A stretch of DNA of 64,000 nucleotides from Antrihabitans spumae (GCF_043944905.1 NZ_JBIMSN010000106.1:62001-126000), one strand, 5' to 3'; positions 27,083-36,424 are shown, numbered from the stretch's first letter. Notes: generated by a model from the letters alone, not told the origin. A program made the numbers and translations.

Positions 27083-27934
27083 CTACCGACCCGACGCGTG
27101 AGAGACGAAGTCACGCACTGCATCACGATCGTCGTCGACCCGCCAGGCTATCGACAGTTCACACGGCGCGAGGTCGAGAACCGGTCGAGCGACGATGCCC
27201 GGCCAGCGGTAGAGCGGCACAGCACCCTCGGCGATCAAGCAGATGCCGAGTCCATGCTCGATTGCTTCGATCTTCTCTTCGGCTGTGTCGGCTTCGGCGC
27301 CGACGACGACGGGGCGACCATCGCGCGCGTAGGTCGCGAGCCAGTAGTCGCGAAGGGCTCCGGCTTCGGGCGGCAGGGCAATGAAGGGCTCGTCGAGTAG
27401 GTCGACCATGTTCACCCCGTCGGATTCGGCCAGTCGATGGCTTTCGGGCATGATAATCCACTGCAGCTCACTGCGGAGGGCGCGCGAAAGATACCGTTCG
27501 TCGGCCGGCGGGACCCAGGCGAGCGCCAGATCCGCTTTCCGAGTCGCGAGGCCACAGGTCGGGTCACTCCATGGCGAGGGGTGGAATTCGAGGGTCTGCC
27601 CGCTTCCACGTTCGAGATCGTTGAGCAGGCCGCGGTTTATCGCCGTTTGCAGACCTACTCGCAGCGTCTCCCCCGCATGGTTGAGCCGCAGGCTGATCCC
27701 GTTCCATGCCGCAAGAATGCTGCGCGCACCTTCGAGCAGTTCCTTACCTGCAACCGTGAGCGCGACCGACCGCTGGTCACGGTCGAAGAGCGTCGTTTCC
27801 AACTGTGTTTCCAGTTGGCGGATCTGGCGCGACAGCGTCGGTTGCGCGATCCCGAGTCGCACTGCGGCATTGGTGAAATGCAATTCCTCGGCGACGGCGA
27901 CGAAGTATCGCAGGTCACGCAAGTGCGGCTCCAT
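27083..27934 (-). CDS. LysR-family regulator
   Basis: A 283-residue LysR regulator. The N-terminal winged HTH (1-65) reads LRDLRYFVAVAEELHFTNAAVRLGIAQPTLSRQIRQLE, followed by the periplasmic-binding-protein-like effector domain. It is divergent from the acyl-CoA degradation operon (start 28120), the classic arrangement for a LysR activator of the neighbouring pathway. A small dyad at 27946-27959 lies just before its start codon. The inducer would be a pathway intermediate; this is inference. Confidence 0.9.
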   Translation of the reverse strand: MEPHLRDLRYFVAVAEELHFTNAAVRLGIAQPTLSRQIRQLETQLETTLFDRDQRSVALTVAGKELLEGARSILAAWNGISLRLNHAGETLRVGLQTAINRGLLNDLERGSGQTLEFHPSPWSDPTCGLATRKADLALAWVPPADERYLSRALRSELQWIIMPESHRLAESDGVNMVDLLDEPFIALPPEAGALRDYWLATYARDGRPVVVGAEADTAEEKIEAIEHGLGICLIAEGAVPLYRWPGIVARPVLDLAPCELSIAWRVDDDRDAVRDFVSHASGR

Positions 27935-27945
27935 AGCTAATGGCT

Positions 27946-27959
27946 ATCAGAAATCTGAT
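27946..27959. promoter_or_regulatory. Candidate LysR site
   Basis: ATCAG-AAAT-CTGAT is a perfect dyad with five-base arms, 12 bases upstream of the LysR start and within the 185-base divergent region to the thiolase gene. A T-N11-A pattern can be read through it. Support is positional only. Confidence 0.3.
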
Positions 27960-28119
27960 TGAAGGTCCAACCAGGCGCGGGCGGACGTTGGGGCGCTACT
28001 CGACGATGTGAATCAGATCTAGGGATTCAGGAACGCAAAGAATCGCGCCTATTGCGGTTTTACCCCGACTACGGTCTACTAAGTGAATATCACCTAGGTT
28101 CGATTCGGAGAGGTCGCGC

Positions 28120-29304
28120 ATGAGCAAACGAGTAGTGGTAGCGGGCGTCGGAATGATTCCTTTCAAGACACCGAGAAACGCCGAGCCGTACGGCGCGATG
28201 GGCGAACAGGCAGCGCGGAAGGCACTCGCCGACGCGGGCGTGGACTACACGTCGGTGCAGCAGGCCTACGTCGGCTACGTCTACGGCGATTCCACGTCCG
28301 GCCAGGCAGCGCTCTACGGCCTCGGCCAGAGCGGCATCCCGATCATGAACGTCAACAACAACTGCTCGACCGGATCCACCGCGCTGTTCCTCGCGCGACA
28401 GGCGATCGAGACCGGCGCAGCGGAATGCGTGATCGCCCTCGGATTCGAACAGATGCAACGCGGCGCACTCGGATCGATGTGGAGCGATCGACCCAACGCA
28501 TTCGACCGATTCAACGACAGCACCAAGGCGCTGCAGGGCTGGGACAACGACGCCCCGTTCGCCGCGCAGTACTTCGGCGGCGCGGGCACCGCGTACGCCA
28601 ACAAGTACGGCGTCGACCCGAAGGTGTTCGCGCAGATCGCCGTCAAGGCACGCAAGCACGCCGCCAACAATCCGTACGCCGTCTTCCGCGATCCGATCAC
28701 CGTCGAGGAGGTCCTGGAATCCCCACGAATCTTCGGTCCCCTCACCCGCCTGCAGTGTTGCCCGCCTACGTGCGGAGCAGCCGCGGCAATTCTGTGCAGC
28801 GAACAATTCGCCGCCGCGCACGGACTCGACGATTCCGTCGTGATCAAGGCCCAAGCGATGACCACCGACTTCCCGTCGACGTTCTCCGGCGACATGCTTC
28901 GCGTGGTCGGCTACGACATGGCCAAAGCCGCTGCCGATCAGGTCTACGAGGCGGCAGGTGTCGGACCGGAAGACATCCGCGTCGTCGAGCTGCACGACTG
29001 CTTCACGACCAACGAACTTCTCACCTACGAGGGTCTCGGCTTCACGCCCGAAGGCACCGCGGAAAAGTTCATCGCCGACGGGAACAACACCTACTGCGGC
29101 CAGGTCGTGACGAACCCGTCGGGCGGTCTGCTGTCGAAAGGACACCCCCTCGGCGCGACCGGTCTCGCGCAGTGCGCAGAACTGGTGTGGCAGTTGCGAG
29201 GTCAGGCGCAGGGCCGTCAGGTCGAGGGCGTCAACCTCGCGCTCCAGCACAACATCGGACTCGGCGGAGCCGCAGTCGTCACCCTCTACGAGAAAGTGAG
29301 CTGA
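28120..29304 (+). CDS. Thiolase-like lipid-transfer protein (SCP-x type)
   Basis: A 394-residue thiolase-superfamily protein of the non-decarboxylating, SCP-x/lipid-transfer type. The active-site Cys is in NNNCSTGS, near residue 88. A HDCFTTNELL segment replaces the usual thiolase NEAFA box, and SKGHPLGATGL closes the site. Such proteins carry out thiolytic or retro-aldol cleavage in steroid side-chain and other acyl-CoA degradation, often together with paired MaoC proteins. It is the first gene of a six-gene operon and has GGAGAGG upstream of the ATG. Confidence 0.88.
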   Translation: MSKRVVVAGVGMIPFKTPRNAEPYGAMGEQAARKALADAGVDYTSVQQAYVGYVYGDSTSGQAALYGLGQSGIPIMNVNNNCSTGSTALFLARQAIETGAAECVIALGFEQMQRGALGSMWSDRPNAFDRFNDSTKALQGWDNDAPFAAQYFGGAGTAYANKYGVDPKVFAQIAVKARKHAANNPYAVFRDPITVEEVLESPRIFGPLTRLQCCPPTCGAAAAILCSEQFAAAHGLDDSVVIKAQAMTTDFPSTFSGDMLRVVGYDMAKAAADQVYEAAGVGPEDIRVVELHDCFTTNELLTYEGLGFTPEGTAEKFIADGNNTYCGQVVTNPSGGLLSKGHPLGATGLAQCAELVWQLRGQAQGRQVEGVNLALQHNIGLGGAAVVTLYEKVS

Positions 29305-29309
29305 TCTCC

Positions 29310-29771
29310 GTGGCACTCGACACCAACATCATCGGGACGACTTTCCCAGGCACCGAACTGACCCTCGATGCCGGTCGACTTCGCTTCTTCGCCAAGGCAA
29401 TCGGCGAGACCAACCCGATCTTCACCGATCCCGAAGCCGCCAGAGCCGCTGGACATCGCGACATCCCCGCACCGCCGACCTTCTTCTTCTCGATCGAACT
29501 CGAGAACCCGAACCCGTTCGGTTGGGCTGCGGATCTCGAGATCGATCTCCGCTACGTCCTGCACGGCGAGCAGCGTTTCGTCTATCACTCCGCCGCCTAC
29601 CCCGGCGACACCTTGACTGCGACGTCGACGATCTCCGACGTCTACAGCAAGAAGGGCGGAGCGTTGGACTTCATCGTCAAAGACACCGCGGTGACCCGCG
29701 CCGACGGTTCCGCCGTCGCCGATCTGACAACGATCATCGTGGTCCGCAACCCGGCAGGAGCGAACAAATGA
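29310..29771 (+). CDS. MaoC-like dehydratase subunit (N-type)
   Basis: A 153-residue hot-dog protein like FAS1_DH/MaoC N-type subunits (HadA/ChsH-like). It contains LRFFAKAIGETNPIFTDPEAARAAGHRDIPAPPTFFF and ends with a beta-rich stretch including TTIIVVRNP. It lacks the catalytic DxNPxH motif, so it should need the next gene's product as partner in a heteromeric enoyl-CoA hydratase. The start is GTG at 29310, five bases after the thiolase stop. It overlaps the next start (ATGA), so the pair is coupled. Confidence 0.85.
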   Translation: MALDTNIIGTTFPGTELTLDAGRLRFFAKAIGETNPIFTDPEAARAAGHRDIPAPPTFFFSIELENPNPFGWAADLEIDLRYVLHGEQRFVYHSAAYPGDTLTATSTISDVYSKKGGALDFIVKDTAVTRADGSAVADLTTIIVVRNPAGANK

Positions 29772-30178
29772 CAGCTACCGACACAATCGAGGTCGGCACC
29801 CAACTGCCACCGCTCGAGATCGCCGCGATTTCCCGAACAACCCTTGCGCTCTTCGCAGGCGCGTCCGGCGACCACAATCCGATGCACGTCGACCTCGACG
29901 TGGCCAAGTCGATCGGCCTGGAGGACGTCTTCGCGCACGGCATGCTGTCGATGGCCTACCTCGGTCGACTGCTCACCAATTGGGTTGATCCGCAGGCGAT
30001 TCGGTCCTACGGCGTCCGCTTCGCCTCGATCACACCTGTGCACGGAAAGCCGACCGCCACGGGCGAGGTCGTCGCGATCGACGATGTCGACGGCGAACGC
30101 CGCGCAACGCTCGCCCTCACCGTCACCCTCGCTGACGGCCAAATCACCCTCACCGGCGACGCAGTCGTCGCCGTCTGA
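29768..30178 (+). CDS. MaoC-like hydratase, catalytic subunit
   Basis: A 136-residue hot-dog-fold (R)-specific enoyl-CoA hydratase. The hydratase 2 motif GASGDHNPMHVD carries the catalytic Asp and His, and FAHGMLSMAYLGRLL follows. It overlaps the preceding MaoC gene by four bases, as expected for the two subunits of one enzyme that hydrates an unsaturated acyl-CoA made by the dehydrogenase in this operon. Confidence 0.88.
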   Translation: MTATDTIEVGTQLPPLEIAAISRTTLALFAGASGDHNPMHVDLDVAKSIGLEDVFAHGMLSMAYLGRLLTNWVDPQAIRSYGVRFASITPVHGKPTATGEVVAIDDVDGERRATLALTVTLADGQITLTGDAVVAV

Positions 30179-30206
30179 TCATCCGAACCGAAAAGGACTG
30201 CAACAC

Positions 30207-31037
30207 ATGGGAACTCTCGAAGGCAAGGTCGCCATCGTCTCCGGCTCGGGCCGCGGCATCGGACGCGAGATCGCGCTCAAGCTCGCCCGTGAAGGCGCAA
30301 GCGTCGTCGTCAACGATCTCGACGCCGATCCGGCCGCGGAAACTGTGGCCGACATCGAAGCCGCCGGCGGCAAAGCTGTTGCCTGCGCAGGCAGCGTTAC
30401 CGAGGACGGCTTCGCGGAGCGTTTCGTCCAGACCGCCGTCGATTCGTTCGGCGGACTCGACATCATCATCAACAATGCCGGCTACACCTGGGATTCGGTC
30501 ATCCAGAAGATGACGGACGAACAGTGGGACGCGATCCTCGACGTGCACCTCAAAGCACCGTTCAAAATCTTGCGCGCAGCGCAGCCCGTCATCGCTGCCG
30601 CGGCCAAGAAGGCCAAGGAAGCGGGCGAGCCGATTCCCTGCCGCAAGGTCGTCAACATCTCCTCGATGGCAGGCACCGGCGGCAACGCGGGCCAGGCGAA
30701 CTACTCGGCTGCCAAGGCAGGCATCAACGGTCTGACCAAGACGCTGGCCAAGGAGTGGGGCCGCTACAACGTCACCGTCAACACCGTTGCCTTCGGTTTC
30801 ATCAAGACCAGACTCACGGAGGCATCGGCCGACGGCAGCAGCACCATCGACATCGAGGGCAAGAAGCTCAAAGTCGGCGTCAACCCGCATCTGCTCGCTG
30901 CGATGGAGCAGATGATTCCCCTCGGCCGCGCAGGCACACCGACCGAAGCAGCCGGCTCGGTCTACCTGCTGTGCACACCCGAATCCGACTACGTCAGCGC
31001 GCAGACCCTCGTCTGCGGTGGCGGTTTCAGCATCTGA
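30207..31037 (+). CDS. Short-chain dehydrogenase (FabG/HsdB-like)
   Basis: A 276-residue SDR. The cofactor motif is GSGRGIG at about 14-20, followed by INNAGYTWD. The catalytic Ser is in NISSMAGTGG and the YxxxK is YSAAKAG. The ND pair in the second strand (VVVNDLDAD) suggests NAD(H) preference. In this operon it would oxidise the 3-hydroxyacyl-CoA made by the MaoC pair and pass the 3-oxoacyl-CoA to the thiolase. It is slightly long, with an insert (AAAAKKAKEAGEPIPC) seen in acyl-CoA-pathway relatives. Confidence 0.87.
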   Translation: MGTLEGKVAIVSGSGRGIGREIALKLAREGASVVVNDLDADPAAETVADIEAAGGKAVACAGSVTEDGFAERFVQTAVDSFGGLDIIINNAGYTWDSVIQKMTDEQWDAILDVHLKAPFKILRAAQPVIAAAAKKAKEAGEPIPCRKVVNISSMAGTGGNAGQANYSAAKAGINGLTKTLAKEWGRYNVTVNTVAFGFIKTRLTEASADGSSTIDIEGKKLKVGVNPHLLAAMEQMIPLGRAGTPTEAAGSVYLLCTPESDYVSAQTLVCGGGFSI

Positions 31038-31050
31038 GAACGGAATTCAC

Positions 31051-32202
31051 GTGACCACCGCTGTGTACCGCTCGCCATGGATCGACGACGAGATCGTCGC
31101 TCTGAAAGACATGGCCACGAAGTTCTTCGAAGCAGAACTCATTCCGCACCAGGAACGGTTTGCCGACCAGAAGCACGTCGATCGCGAATTCTGGAACCAG
31201 GCGGGCGCCCTCGGCCTGCTGTGCGCATCGATACCCGAGGAGTACGGCGGCGGGGGCGGGACACTCGCCCACGATTTCGCCCTGTTCGACGCTCAGTACG
31301 GACTCGGCGATACCGCATTCGGCAACATGGTGCACAGCGGTCTGGTCGCTCATTACATCCTTGCGTACGGCAGCGAGGAGCAGAAGCAACGTTGGCTTCC
31401 TGGTATGGCCAGTGGTGCCATCGTCGGCGCCATCGCCATGACCGAGCCTGGCGCGGGATCGGACCTGAAGGCGTTGCGCAGCACAGCTGTTCGCGACGGT
31501 GATCACTACATCGTCAACGGATCCAAGACGTTCATCTCGAACGGAAAACACGCCGATCTCGTGATCGTCGTCGTCAAGACCGATCCGAGTGCGGGCGCAA
31601 AGGGTACGTCGCTGATCGTCGTCGAAACAGCAGACCCACCGGGTTACGAGGTCGGCCGTCTGCTGAACAAGGTCGGCATGAAAGGTCAGGACACCGCGGA
31701 ACTGTCGTTCACCGATGTCCGTGTTCGGGCAGCCAATCTCCTTGGTGAGGAGGGAGCCGGCTTCGGCTACCTCATGAAGCAACTCGCTCACGAGCGGCTG
31801 GTCGTCGCAGTGTGCGCGGCCGCTGCGACCGAGGCTGCAGTCGCGTTGACGGTGCGCTACACCAAGGAACGCAAAGCATTCGGGGCCACACTGTTCGAGA
31901 TGCAGAACACACGTTTCGAACTCGCGGAGTGCGCCACCCTCGCGCACGTGTCACGCGTGTTCGTCGACAGCTGCATCGAGCGCCATCTTCGCGGCGAACT
32001 CGACGGCGCGACAGCGTCGATGGCGAAGGCGTACACAACGGAAATCCAGGGTCAGGTCGTCGACCGTTGTGTGCAACTCTTCGGCGGCTACGGATACATG
32101 CTCGAGTATCCGATCGCGCGTATGTACGCCGATGCCAGGGTCCAGCGGATCTACGCGGGCGCGAACGAAGTCATGAAGGAACTGATCGCGCGCTCGCTGT
32201 AG
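31051..32202 (+). CDS. Acyl-CoA dehydrogenase (long-chain type)
   Basis: A 383-residue FAD enzyme. It has EEYGGGGG, AIAMTEPGAGSDL, and the C-terminal LFGGYGYMLEYPIARMYAD and IYAGANEVMKELIA. The position that is catalytic Glu in medium-chain enzymes is Ala here (YAGA). Glu261 in the AAATEAAV helix matches the alternative catalytic base of long-chain and isovaleryl enzymes, so it should be active. The GTG at 31051 is 13 bases after the SDR stop and gives a normal N-terminus. Confidence 0.88.
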   Translation: MTTAVYRSPWIDDEIVALKDMATKFFEAELIPHQERFADQKHVDREFWNQAGALGLLCASIPEEYGGGGGTLAHDFALFDAQYGLGDTAFGNMVHSGLVAHYILAYGSEEQKQRWLPGMASGAIVGAIAMTEPGAGSDLKALRSTAVRDGDHYIVNGSKTFISNGKHADLVIVVVKTDPSAGAKGTSLIVVETADPPGYEVGRLLNKVGMKGQDTAELSFTDVRVRAANLLGEEGAGFGYLMKQLAHERLVVAVCAAAATEAAVALTVRYTKERKAFGATLFEMQNTRFELAECATLAHVSRVFVDSCIERHLRGELDGATASMAKAYTTEIQGQVVDRCVQLFGGYGYMLEYPIARMYADARVQRIYAGANEVMKELIARSL

Positions 32203-32240
32203 CGCATCCACGCCAAGAATCCGAATCTGAAGGAACAGCA

Positions 32241-33788
32241 ATGTATTTGACACAATCACTGCACCGCAACGTACAGCAGCGGCCTGATCGCCCGGCGACG
32301 ATCTTCGGCGGCCGCACGCGCACCTTCGCCGAATCCGCCGACCGGATCGCACGTTTGGCAGGCGCTCTTTCGTCGCTCGGCGTCGCACGTGGCGACCGAG
32401 TCGGCATCCTGGCACTGAACTCCGATCGCTATCACGAGTACTTGTTCGCGGTGCCGTGGATCGGCGCTGCAGTGAATCCGGTGAACATCCGCTGGAGCCC
32501 CGCGGAAATTTCCTACTCCCTCGTCGAGTCCGACACCCGAATCCTGTTCGTCGACGACACCTTCGCTCCGATGATCCCCGCTCTGCGGCAACAGTTTCCC
32601 GGATTGGCGACGATCATCTTTTGTGGTGAAGGCGCTGTGCCGGACGGGGCGCTCGCCTACGAAGACCTCGTTTCGAGCAACGATCCGATCGAGGACACCC
32701 GTACCGGCGGTGACGAACTGGTCGGCGTCTTCTACACCGGCGGCACCACCGGTCATCCCAAGGGCGTCATGTTGAGCCACACGAACCTGCTGACGTCGGC
32801 AATCGGCAGTCTCGCTTCGGGGCAGTTCATTTCGCCGTTGGGGCGACTGCTGCACGCGGCGCCGATGTTCCACCTCGCAGACATCGCCTCGTGGACGGCA
32901 GGCAACCTCGTCGGTTCGACGCACGTCATCGTGCCGATGTTCACACCAGCCGGTGTCATGAAAGCAATCGCGGAGCACGCGGCGACCGATGCGCTGCTGG
33001 TGCCGACGATGATCCAGATGCTTGTCGACGATCCAGCGATTGGCGATTTCGACCTGTCCTCGCTCGATCACCTTGTGTACGGGGCGTCCCCGATCTCGGT
33101 GGCATTGCTGGAACGGGCCCGCAAGGTGTTCCCGTCGGCCGGGTTCACGCAGGCCTACGGCATGACCGAATTGTCGCCCGTCGCAACACTTCTCCACCCA
33201 GCAGATCACGACAACCCCGAGCTGCGTCGCGCTGCCGGACGCGCTGCTCCGCACGTCGAAGTCAGGATCGTGGATCCGGACGACAACGAGGTCGACAGGG
33301 GTGTGGTCGGCGAGGTCGTCGTTCGTGGCGACAGCGTCATGCTCGGCTACTGGAACCGACCCGACGATACAGCCGCAGCAATCCGCGATGGCTGGATGCA
33401 CACCGGCGATGGCGGCCGCATGGACGAGAACGGCTACGTCTTCATCGTCGATCGCATCAAGGACATGATTATCACCGGCGGCGAGAACGTCTATTCGGCC
33501 GAGGTGGAGAACGCACTCGCCGGCCATCCGGCGGTTGCCGCATGTGCGGTGATCGGCGTACCGGACGAAGAGTGGGGCGAACGGGTACACGCCGTCGTAG
33601 TGCTGCTGCCCGAAACTTCGGCGACCGAGGACGAGATCCGGGCGCATTGCAAATCCTTGATCGCAGGCTACAAGTCACCACGCAGCGTCGAATTCGTCGA
33701 CGCACTGCCGATGTCGGGTGCCGGAAAGATTCTCAAACGCGAACTGCGCAAACAGTATTGGGATACAGCCGCACATCAGGTCTCCTGA
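32241..33788 (+). CDS. Acyl-CoA synthetase (FadD-like)
   Basis: A 515-residue ANL-family ligase that activates a carboxylic acid to its CoA thioester. The P-loop is YTGGTTGHPKGV, followed by GYWNRPDD, TGDGGRMDENGY and the hinge motif VDRIKDMIITGGENVYSAEVE. The catalytic Lys is near the end in SGAGKILKREL. The ATG at 32241 has AAGGAA upstream. It supplies the substrate for the acyl-CoA dehydrogenase. Chain type cannot be told from sequence. Confidence 0.9.
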   Translation: MYLTQSLHRNVQQRPDRPATIFGGRTRTFAESADRIARLAGALSSLGVARGDRVGILALNSDRYHEYLFAVPWIGAAVNPVNIRWSPAEISYSLVESDTRILFVDDTFAPMIPALRQQFPGLATIIFCGEGAVPDGALAYEDLVSSNDPIEDTRTGGDELVGVFYTGGTTGHPKGVMLSHTNLLTSAIGSLASGQFISPLGRLLHAAPMFHLADIASWTAGNLVGSTHVIVPMFTPAGVMKAIAEHAATDALLVPTMIQMLVDDPAIGDFDLSSLDHLVYGASPISVALLERARKVFPSAGFTQAYGMTELSPVATLLHPADHDNPELRRAAGRAAPHVEVRIVDPDDNEVDRGVVGEVVVRGDSVMLGYWNRPDDTAAAIRDGWMHTGDGGRMDENGYVFIVDRIKDMIITGGENVYSAEVENALAGHPAVAACAVIGVPDEEWGERVHAVVVLLPETSATEDEIRAHCKSLIAGYKSPRSVEFVDALPMSGAGKILKRELRKQYWDTAAHQVS

Positions 33789-33809
33789 CCTCGCCGGCGT
33801 CGGCCGACC

Positions 33810-35009
33810 ATGACGACCGATCCCGAAGCGGTCGGTCCGCTTCGGGGCACACGGCCCGCCAACCGCCGCCAGCTGATCGTCGACGCTGCCGCGGACTTGT
33901 TCTACCGCAACGGCTTTGCCGATGTGGGAATGAGCGATGTCGCGGCAGCGGTCGCGATCGGTCCGTCGGCACTGTACCGGCACTTCCGTGGCAAGCAGGA
34001 CCTACTTGCGACGGTCGTCTCGACCGCGCTCGCCAAGGTCGCTGCGTCGCTGACCGCGGCAGAATCCGACACCTCGGTCGACATCGCAAGTGTATTGGCA
34101 GCGGCCGCTGTGGAATACCGAGGCATTGGCGTGCTCTGGCGCCGCGAAGCGCGCCACCTGCTACCGGCCGAGCGCAAGGCGATGCGCGCGGAAACGCGTC
34201 GAATCGAAGGTCGGGTCGCTGCCGCGATCGTCCGCACGCGGGGAGACCTCGGCGCTGCCCAGGCAGACTTCCTCGCCAAGAGCGCTCTTGCCGTCGCGAA
34301 CAGCATTTCCTTCCACGGTGTTTCGCTACCGGAGCCCGAATTCGTCACGGTACTGAGCGAACTCGTCGCGTCCGTGCTGGCCGCTCGCGTTCCGCGGGTG
34401 GGCGAGCGATCGGCCGGTGCGATCGCGCCGCCTGGAGCGCTGACCGCACGATCACGGAGCGAAGCCATTCTCGCCGAAGCCACTCGCCTGTTCGCGACGA
34501 ACGGCTACTCGAGCGTGAGTGTCGACGACATCGGAGCTTGCGTCGGTATGGCCGGACCGAGTGTCTACAGCCACTTCCCGAACAAATCGGACATCCTCGC
34601 GGCGGCCATCTTTCGAGGTGACGAATATCTGCAGCTCGAGATGAACAGGGCCTTCGCTGCGGCGCGCGATCCGCAAGACGGCCTGCACCGACTACTCGTC
34701 GGCTACTGCACCACCTTCTCCGACAACCCACACATCACCACGCTGATCGTTTCCGAGTCGATGCACTTACCCGAAGCCGAACGCACTCGTGCGCGCAACG
34801 CTCAGCGCTCCTACATTGCCGAGTGGGTACACCTGCTCCGACTGATCCATCCCGAGCTCGACTACGCACGGGCACGGCTACGTGTTCAGGCCGTGCAGAT
34901 CATGATCAACGAGATCGTGTCGTTGCCGTCGACAAGTCCAGCCGTGCCGTCGGCGCTGATCTCGATCGGTGCCGACGTCCTAGGGATAAGGCGGCTGCGC
35001 CGATCGTGA
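33810..35009 (+). CDS. Double TetR regulator (two HTH domains in one chain)
   Basis: 399 residues, about twice the size of a TetR protein, and it contains two complete TetR units. HTH 1 is about 18-66 (DAAADLFYRNGFADVGMSDVA ... ALYRHF) and HTH 2 about 212-264 (EATRLFATNGYSSVSVDDIG ... SVYSHF), each with its own helical domain. A single chain could act as a pseudo-dimer. It follows the ligase gene by 21 bases in the same direction and so is probably the operon's own regulator. Its final Arg-Ser-stop is encoded inside palindromic repeat copy A. Confidence 0.88.
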   Translation: MTTDPEAVGPLRGTRPANRRQLIVDAAADLFYRNGFADVGMSDVAAAVAIGPSALYRHFRGKQDLLATVVSTALAKVAASLTAAESDTSVDIASVLAAAAVEYRGIGVLWRREARHLLPAERKAMRAETRRIEGRVAAAIVRTRGDLGAAQADFLAKSALAVANSISFHGVSLPEPEFVTVLSELVASVLAARVPRVGERSAGAIAPPGALTARSRSEAILAEATRLFATNGYSSVSVDDIGACVGMAGPSVYSHFPNKSDILAAAIFRGDEYLQLEMNRAFAAARDPQDGLHRLLVGYCTTFSDNPHITTLIVSESMHLPEAERTRARNAQRSYIAEWVHLLRLIHPELDYARARLRVQAVQIMINEIVSLPSTSPAVPSALISIGADVLGIRRLRRS

Positions 35010-35060
35010 GTCTTTTCGGAGGGCGGAACCACCAAAAGGACTCACGAGCGGCGTAGCCGC
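34991..35060. repeat. Gene-end palindromic element, copy A
   Basis: The core stem CGTGAGTCTTTTCGGAGG (35005-35022) pairs with CCACCAAAAGGACTCACG (35029-35046), allowing G-U pairs. It is flanked by GGCGGCTGCGCC before and by the small hairpin GCGGC-GTA-GCCGC (35048-35060) after. It sits between the convergent TetR-TetR and amidase genes. The TGA stop of the regulator is inside CGTGAG. Three relatives occur at 54.5, 56.9 and 58.5 kb. Confidence 0.85.
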
Positions 35061-35062
35061 CT

Positions 35063-36424
35063 CTAGCAGTCAGGCGCAAGACGCGCCCACGGCCGACGTT
35101 GTTCCAGCTGCGCGGCGAGAGCGAGAATGACGGCCTCGCGACCGGGTGCCGCCGCAATCTGGACGGCGAGCGGTGTCCCGGTGACCGGGTGTATTCCGAT
35201 CGGGACACTTGCCGCGGGATAGCCCGACACGTTCCACAGTGCCGCGTAGGGCGCATATCGAATGCTCGCGACCATGTTCGACAGCCACGATTTTTCGCTG
35301 AATGCTTCGGCCTTCGGCGGCGATTGCGCCAGCATCGGCGTGAGAACGACATCGAATTCGGCGAAGAATTCGCGCAGGTTGGTGTCGAGACGATCGGACT
35401 GTGCGGACTTGACCAGTCCGAGACGCGTTGCGGCTTTGCCGAGCCGCACATGCCCGCGCGACCGCTTCTGCAACCGCGTGCGATCGAGGTCTCGCGCATC
35501 GAGCGCGGTCGACGCGGTCCAGCGCGCGATCTCACCGACCGGGTTCTTCGGATACGGCAGTACCGTCGTCTGCACCAGGTGCCCTGCCGAGGCGAACACG
35601 CCTCCCGCCGTCCGCGCGGCTGCTGTCCAGTGCCGGTCGACGCGGACGATCGGCGACGGCGATCCGACCGCGAGACCGATCTTCAGCTTTCCTGGATGTC
35701 CGATCGTCGCAAGTTCCGGCTGATCGGCCATCACCGACAGGACGAGCGCTGCGTCGGCGACTGTGGTTGCAAGCGGACCGTTTTCGGCCATTCCGTACCA
35801 GTCGTTGCCACCGATGCCTGCGGGCACCAGACCGAACCCGGGTTTGATGCCGACCAGTCCGCAGCACGCTGCTGGACTTCTGATCGAGCCGAGTCCGTCG
35901 TTGCCCTGCGCGACGGGCACCATGCCTGCGGCGACAGCGGCCGCACTGCCACCGGACGACCCGCCCGCGGTGCGCTCGAGGTTCCACGGATTCCTGGTGA
36001 TCACACCGGGACGGTCCGTCACGCCCCAGGCACCGAGCTCCGGCATCGCGGTCAGGCCGACGACGACGGCCCCTGCCGCTCGCAATCGTGCGACGACTTC
36101 GTGATCGGCACCCGAGGGCACGTTGCTTCCTGCGCTCGATCCGGCCAGCATCGGCTCACCCGCAACCGGCAGATTGTCTTTGACGGCAATCGGAACCCCG
36201 TACAGCGGAAGGGATTCAGAACCACTGCGGTCCGCGAGCGCCGCAGCTTCCGCAAGCGCTCTGTCGGTGCGAACAGCGACGAATGCACCGATCTCGCTGT
36301 CGCGTTCTGCGATGTTCTCCAGCGCTCGCCGGACGACGTCGACGGGATCGGCACGGCCGGATCGGCAGTCCTCCGCAATTGTCACGGCGGCGTATCGGTC
36401 CTGGTTTCGGTCCTCGATCGACAT
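35063..36424 (-). CDS. Amidase (amidase signature family)
   Basis: A 453-residue amidase-signature hydrolase. The Ser-cisSer-Lys triad is visible as Lys82 (VAVKDNL), Ser156 (AGGSSGGS) and Ser180 (GNDGLGSIRSPAA). It lacks GatA-specific context and is more like broad amide hydrolases. The ATG at 36424 is chosen for its AGGTGACC ribosome site and family-like start. It is transcribed away from kinase 2, with 112 bases between. Substrate is unknown. Confidence 0.88.
   Translation of the reverse strand: MSIEDRNQDRYAAVTIAEDCRSGRADPVDVVRRALENIAERDSEIGAFVAVRTDRALAEAAALADRSGSESLPLYGVPIAVKDNLPVAGEPMLAGSSAGSNVPSGADHEVVARLRAAGAVVVGLTAMPELGAWGVTDRPGVITRNPWNLERTAGGSSGGSAAAVAAGMVPVAQGNDGLGSIRSPAACCGLVGIKPGFGLVPAGIGGNDWYGMAENGPLATTVADAALVLSVMADQPELATIGHPGKLKIGLAVGSPSPIVRVDRHWTAAARTAGGVFASAGHLVQTTVLPYPKNPVGEIARWTASTALDARDLDRTRLQKRSRGHVRLGKAATRLGLVKSAQSDRLDTNLREFFAEFDVVLTPMLAQSPPKAEAFSEKSWLSNMVASIRYAPYAALWNVSGYPAASVPIGIHPVTGTPLAVQIAAAPGREAVILALAAQLEQRRPWARLAPDC

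Noticed and set aside
28090..29316. 408-codon minus-strand frame opposite the SCP-x-like thiolase
   Set aside because: Shadow frame; the thiolase frame carries the active-site motifs and operon spacing.
31051..32202. Acyl-CoA dehydrogenase considered inactive because YEG(T) reads YAGA
   Set aside because: Long-chain and isovaleryl-type enzymes use a Glu on another helix; Glu261 is present in the right context.
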